A stretch of 6,837 nucleotides of DNA from contig JAQGPE010000679.1 of the NCBI GenBank assembly GCA_028293225.1, positions 1 through 6,837 on the forward strand. The letters are read 5' to 3'. Origin of the DNA: Akkermansiaceae bacterium. GTDB lineage: Bacteria > Verrucomicrobiota > Verrucomicrobiia > Verrucomicrobiales > Akkermansiaceae. Position numbers and translations under genes: made by a program. The notes below the pieces were generated by a model. The model had not been told where the DNA came from and did not search any database. It was given only the letters and a program-made list of their open reading frames with translations. This document shows, piece after piece, positions 3,711-6,837 of the stretch; the first letter of the stretch is position 1; every line of letters begins with the position of its first letter.

Positions 3711-5915
3711 ATGACGACGCCCCCCGATACCCCTGAACGGCTGCGGCGGCTGGTGGAGGTCCACGCCGGGAAGCCGGACAGCGCGGAGGGCAGGTTCGCC
3801 GCCGTCGCGGTCCGCTACCTTGCTACGGGAAATGCCGTAGACGCGCTGCTGCAACCATGGCCGTGGCACATCCAGCCGCTCGATGAGCTGACCAGACTGG
3901 CCGCCCGCTTCCACGAGACCGATGAGCTGGCGGCCCGGCTGGCGGAGATCGCCGTGCTGAACATCGGCCGCGACCACCCTTTCGTGCTCCATTTCTTCCG
4001 GCATGCCGTCGAGGAAGAGATCCGGCGAAACAGCGAGAGCCTGCTGCACGTGGCAGAGCGCTGCGGCGTGCCCCTGCCGAAGCTGATGGCGGAGATCGTG
4101 CTGGGCACCGATGAGGCTCTGTCCTTCGGCTGGCGCGGCTCTCTTTCCCTCTGGATGGTCAACACCCGGCATGCCATCGACATGAGCCACCGCGCCCCTC
4201 CCGGGGACCTCGCACCGGCGAATCCCTACGAACGGCGGGTCATGGAAACAGACGAGGCCGCCCTGTCCCAGGCGCTGCTGGAAATCGTCACGGAGCGGGG
4301 CGGCAGCGGCAGCATCGGTGCGGCGGCGATCTCGGCCTTGGCGGCCTTTCGCCCCGCTGCGGTCGCGGATCTGATGGAGCGCGCCCGGACCACCGCCGGC
4401 GTGCTTTCATGCGTCGTGTGGGCCCATGTGCTGAAGCTCACCGGCCGCTGGGATGAGACCTTTCTGGAAGCGGCCACCCGGCTCGATCCCGGTGAGCGCG
4501 TGGAGCTGCTCGACGTGCTGCGCAGGACCGGCCGCCTCGCCGGGCTGCCCGCCGGGATCGCCATGGCCCGGGAGGCCGCGCTGGACCCGCAGCAGCCCTA
4601 CCCCGTCAGCGCGCTTCTTTTGCTGGCCGACGTCGCCGTGGAGGAGCTGGAGCAGGCCTTCACGAGAGCGCTCGAAGGCGACCGTTTCGGAGGTCTGGTG
4701 CCGCGCCAGGATGTCTTCGACCTGCTGGCGCAACGCTGGCAAGGGCCGGGCAGGAGGATCTTCTACGACCTGCTGAGCCCTCCGCAGGAAGCGCTGGCCG
4801 GAGACCCTTTCCACCGCCTGGGCTTCACGGTCCTGGCCCTGGAGGGACTGCTGAAGGCGGGGCAGGCCGTGCCGGCGGAAGAGCTCCGGGACTGGTTCCG
4901 GGAAACGCTCCGCTGCCTCGAAAGGCGGGCGCCCACGGCCCGCAGCCGCAGCGAATCCATCAGGCAGTTCTGGAAGACCGCCACCTACCGGGCCAGCGAC
5001 GCTCTGGCTCCCGAGTTCCTGGAGCTGCTCGGCTCCCCTGCCGAGGAACTGCGTGAATACGCCATGACCGCCCTGGCCAGGTTCCCGCGGGAAAAGGTCG
5101 AGCCCGGCGTGCTGACCATGCTCACCAGCCGCCGCGCCGACTCGCGCCAGGGTGCTGCGGAACTGCTTCTGCACCTGGCCGATCCCGCGCACGTCCCGGT
5201 CCTGGCCCAGGCGCTTTCCACCGAGACCACGCCGCGGGTTCGACAGGTCCTGCACGAGGCTCTGACGGCCTGCAGCACCGCCGCCCTGGCCGCCGGGCGG
5301 GCCACGGAGGAGGAGCCACGGGAAAGGTCGTACTTGCCCCGCGCGAAGAAGCCCAGGCTGCCCTCCGCCGACTGGCTGCGGACCGGGGAACTGCCGGCGC
5401 TTTTCCGCAAGGACGGCACGGAGCTGGACGCGGCCGCCGTCACGAATCTCATCGTCACCCAGGGCGCCTGCAAAGCGGTCACCCCGGCGGCGGATCTGCT
5501 GCCGCTGCTGGCCCGGCTCGACCGCCCGCGCAGTGCGGATTTCGCGAAGGAACTGCTGGCCCGCTACCTCGCCGCCGGGGCTCCGGTGGAGGACCACTGG
5601 GCCATGACGCTGGCAGGAATGCTCGGCGATGCCGCAGTCATCCCGCCCCTCCAGGCCCGCATCCCTGAGTGGTGCCGGGAGCGCCGCTACAAGCTCGCTG
5701 AGTATGCCGCCCAAGCCATTTCCCTACTGCCGGGAAATGAGCCGCTGGCCGCGCTGGATGCCCTGGCCAAGCGCTACCGCCAGAAGTTCCGCAACCTCGG
5801 CAAGGCTTGCGAGGAGGCCTGCGCCGCCGCAGCCAGGCGACGCGGACTGAGCGAGGAGGACCTCCAGGCCATCCTGGCCGAAAGCGGCTCCCCTGCCCCC
5901 GGCAAGCCGATCTGA
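3711..5915 (+). CDS. Helical (HEAT-like) repeat protein related to the N-terminal region of DUF4132/MolR-type proteins
   Basis: A 734-aa, almost wholly alpha-helical protein without signal peptide or membrane segments, so probably cytoplasmic. HEAT-like helix pairs are clearest at about 440-520 (EELREYAMTALARFPREKV, SRQGAAELLLHLADPAHVPV, TPRVRQVLHEALTAC). From about 550 on it follows the segment that leads into the DUF4132 domain in MolR-type proteins: DWLRTGELPALFRKDGTELD, then LLARYLAAGAPVEDHWAMTL with AGMLGD, and finally NLGKACEEACAAAARRRGLS with EEDLQAIL at about 697-722. In full-length relatives I recall the conserved LVPDLGLD start of DUF4132 coming next; here 12 more residues and a stop follow. 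The role of this family is poorly known, and no enzymatic motif is visible. The ATG overlaps the stop of a short upstream frame (ATGA) and has no Shine-Dalgarno sequence. The family relationship is from memory of sequence pattern, moderately sure; the reading frame is near certain. Confidence 0.85.
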   Translation: MTTPPDTPERLRRLVEVHAGKPDSAEGRFAAVAVRYLATGNAVDALLQPWPWHIQPLDELTRLAARFHETDELAARLAEIAVLNIGRDHPFVLHFFRHAVEEEIRRNSESLLHVAERCGVPLPKLMAEIVLGTDEALSFGWRGSLSLWMVNTRHAIDMSHRAPPGDLAPANPYERRVMETDEAALSQALLEIVTERGGSGSIGAAAISALAAFRPAAVADLMERARTTAGVLSCVVWAHVLKLTGRWDETFLEAATRLDPGERVELLDVLRRTGRLAGLPAGIAMAREAALDPQQPYPVSALLLLADVAVEELEQAFTRALEGDRFGGLVPRQDVFDLLAQRWQGPGRRIFYDLLSPPQEALAGDPFHRLGFTVLALEGLLKAGQAVPAEELRDWFRETLRCLERRAPTARSRSESIRQFWKTATYRASDALAPEFLELLGSPAEELREYAMTALARFPREKVEPGVLTMLTSRRADSRQGAAELLLHLADPAHVPVLAQALSTETTPRVRQVLHEALTACSTAALAAGRATEEEPRERSYLPRAKKPRLPSADWLRTGELPALFRKDGTELDAAAVTNLIVTQGACKAVTPAADLLPLLARLDRPRSADFAKELLARYLAAGAPVEDHWAMTLAGMLGDAAVIPPLQARIPEWCRERRYKLAEYAAQAISLLPGNEPLAALDALAKRYRQKFRNLGKACEEACAAAARRRGLSEEDLQAILAESGSPAPGKPI

Positions 5916-5990
5916 CGCTAGCCGCCTGAGATTGGTACTGACAGGAAAGCCATCTCGCCGGTCAGCAGGCCCTTCTCCCTCTGTGACAAA

Positions 5991-6012
5991 GTGCTCACCC
6001 TTGCCGGAGCAC
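5991..6012 (+). promoter_or_regulatory. Inverted repeat covering the ribosome-binding site of the beta-helix gene
   Basis: GTGCTC (5991-5996) and GAGCAC (6007-6012) are perfect inverted repeats around a 10-base spacer. The only Shine-Dalgarno-like sequence of the next gene, GGAG (6006-6009), lies largely in the right arm, ten bases before the ATG at 6020. In RNA the stem would hide it; in DNA the dyad could be an operator. The remainder of 5916-6019 shows no clear promoter or terminator. Confidence 0.35.
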
Positions 6013-6019
6013 CCACCCC

Positions 6020-6837
6020 ATGAAGTTCACCCCTCCGCTTTTCTCCCGCCACGGCCTGCTGGCTACGGCGTTTCTCGTAGCAGGCTCCGCCAGCGCCCTG
6101 GCCGTCGATTGGACCCAGACGACCGGCCCCTTTGGCACCGCGGCGAACTGGAGCGGCGGCGCGGTTCCGTCCGGGGTCGCGGCGACGATCGGCAACGGCG
6201 GCACGGCCACGGTCGCAGCGGGCAACAGTTTCAACGTGGCCACCCTGGCAGTGGGCGGGCACTCCGGCACCGGGGCCATCACTCAGAGCGGCGGCGCGCT
6301 TTCCGCCAGCCAGGTGATGATCGGCGGCGACGACAGCTTCGGCGGCAGCGGCCAGGGCTCGTACGCTCTCACCGGTGGGACCCTGACCGGCGGCAACAAC
6401 GAAATGTGGGTGGGCTCGCGCGGCGGCACCGGCACGCTGGCGATGAGCGGGACCTCTTCCGTGGTGAACGGCATCCAGATCATCATCGGGCGGGATGCGG
6501 GCGGCAGCGGCACCCTGGATCTCGCAGGCTCGGCGCGGCTTTCGAATCTCTCCAACCACCTCTTCGTCGGCATCAACGCACCCGGCAAATCCTCCACCGC
6601 CACGGTCCGCGAAAACGCCACCCTGGCCTCGGCCGATGAGATCTACGTCGGCTGGCTGGGCGGCAATACCTGCCAGGGCACGCTGGTGCTGAAGGATCAC
6701 GCAACGATGACCGCGGTGAATGGCGTGGTGATCGGGCGCGACAGCGGCAAGGGCACGATGACCGTGGGCGACTCCGCCGTGCTGGAAATCGGCGGCGGCT
6801 TGATGGCGGGCGCGGGCAGCAATGCGGTCGGCGCGAT
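6020..6837 (+). CDS. Secreted Gly-rich beta-helix (autotransporter-repeat type) protein, partial (C-terminus beyond right edge)
   Basis: 272 codons are open to the right edge. The N-terminus is a convincing signal peptide: basic/polar start, hydrophobic core at about 12-22 (GLLATAFLVAG), and an SASALA sequence with cleavage expected after residue 28, before VDW. The mature start (VDWTQTTGPFGTAANWSGGA) is typical of bacterial beta-strand-repeat proteins, where a W..G.W..G pattern precedes the repeats. From about residue 79 a degenerate repeat returns every 23-30 residues, each with a (V/I)G turn followed by Gly-rich residues and often a GTL-x-(L/M/V) strand: anchor glycines at 79, 102, 132, 157, 184, 211, 239 and 264. 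This predicts a right-handed parallel beta-helix with one turn per repeat, located on or outside the cell surface. Verrucomicrobia and Planctomycetes often have large proteins of this kind ending in a PEP-CTERM sorting signal or autotransporter barrel; which applies cannot be seen here. The function is unknown; adhesion or polysaccharide binding is only a guess. Confidence 0.85.
   Translation, partial: MKFTPPLFSRHGLLATAFLVAGSASALAVDWTQTTGPFGTAANWSGGAVPSGVAATIGNGGTATVAAGNSFNVATLAVGGHSGTGAITQSGGALSASQVMIGGDDSFGGSGQGSYALTGGTLTGGNNEMWVGSRGGTGTLAMSGTSSVVNGIQIIIGRDAGGSGTLDLAGSARLSNLSNHLFVGINAPGKSSTATVRENATLASADEIYVGWLGGNTCQGTLVLKDHATMTAVNGVVIGRDSGKGTMTVGDSAVLEIGGGLMAGAGSNAVGA

Noticed and set aside
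3201..4190. 329-codon minus-strand frame
   Set aside because: It overlaps two convincing genes and the intergenic region between them; it has no recognisable domain.
4407..5714. 435-codon minus-strand frame
   Set aside because: Long antisense frames are common opposite GC-rich coding sequence. It is rich in Gly, Gln and Arg, and the plus strand carries a coherent helical-repeat protein.
5934..5965. CTGAC...GTCAG inverted repeat after the long helical-repeat gene as a terminator
   Set aside because: A five-base stem with an 18-base loop and no T-run is too weak to call.
5918..6700. 260-codon minus-strand frame and a 235-codon plus-strand frame at 5932-6639
   Set aside because: Both are shadows of the exported beta-helix gene, whose frame alone shows a signal peptide and a regular repeat.

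Overview
The window is GC-rich DNA that I would place, with moderate confidence, in the Verrucomicrobia (a Luteolibacter- or Verrucomicrobium-like organism). The reasons are the large secreted beta-helix protein of autotransporter-repeat type at the right end, a primase-like protein whose zinc-finger cysteines are degraded, weak or absent Shine-Dalgarno sites at several starts, and a 14-bp site one base away from the LexA motif I recall for that phylum (TGTTC-N4-GAACA). There are no rRNA, tRNA or CRISPR features. Assignment to the phylum is inference, not proof.

Left third (1-2192), accessory in character, both genes on the minus strand. A Toprim/CHC2-type primase-like gene (start at 948) runs off the left edge. 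Upstream of it, 949-1712 is a 764-bp stretch without a gene. It holds three loose direct repeats near the primase start, a 325-bp foldback element (1361-1685) whose arms are long inverted copies with an AvrII-type hairpin (CCTAGGCC...GGCCTAGG), and a three-copy 8-bp tandem repeat. Next comes a 159-aa helical protein of unknown function (1713-2192), with the LexA-like box 34 bp upstream of its start.

Middle (2193-3710). A small three-helix membrane protein on the plus strand (2386-2883) converges on a secreted or membrane-anchored hypothetical protein on the minus strand (2909-3442). A possible shared stem-loop lies at their ends. A 268-bp divergent intergenic region separates the second gene from the next one.

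Right half (3711-6837), plus strand. A 734-aa helical-repeat protein resembles the region that precedes the DUF4132 domain in MolR-type proteins, but it stops before that domain. After a 104-bp gap comes a gene for an exported, glycine-rich beta-helix protein that runs off the right edge. Its likely ribosome-binding site lies inside a small inverted repeat.

I see no complete known multi-gene system. The most interesting signals are the foldback element with its variable-loop hairpins, the possible SOS control of an unknown gene in the same block as a primase-like gene, and the DUF4132-less protein.
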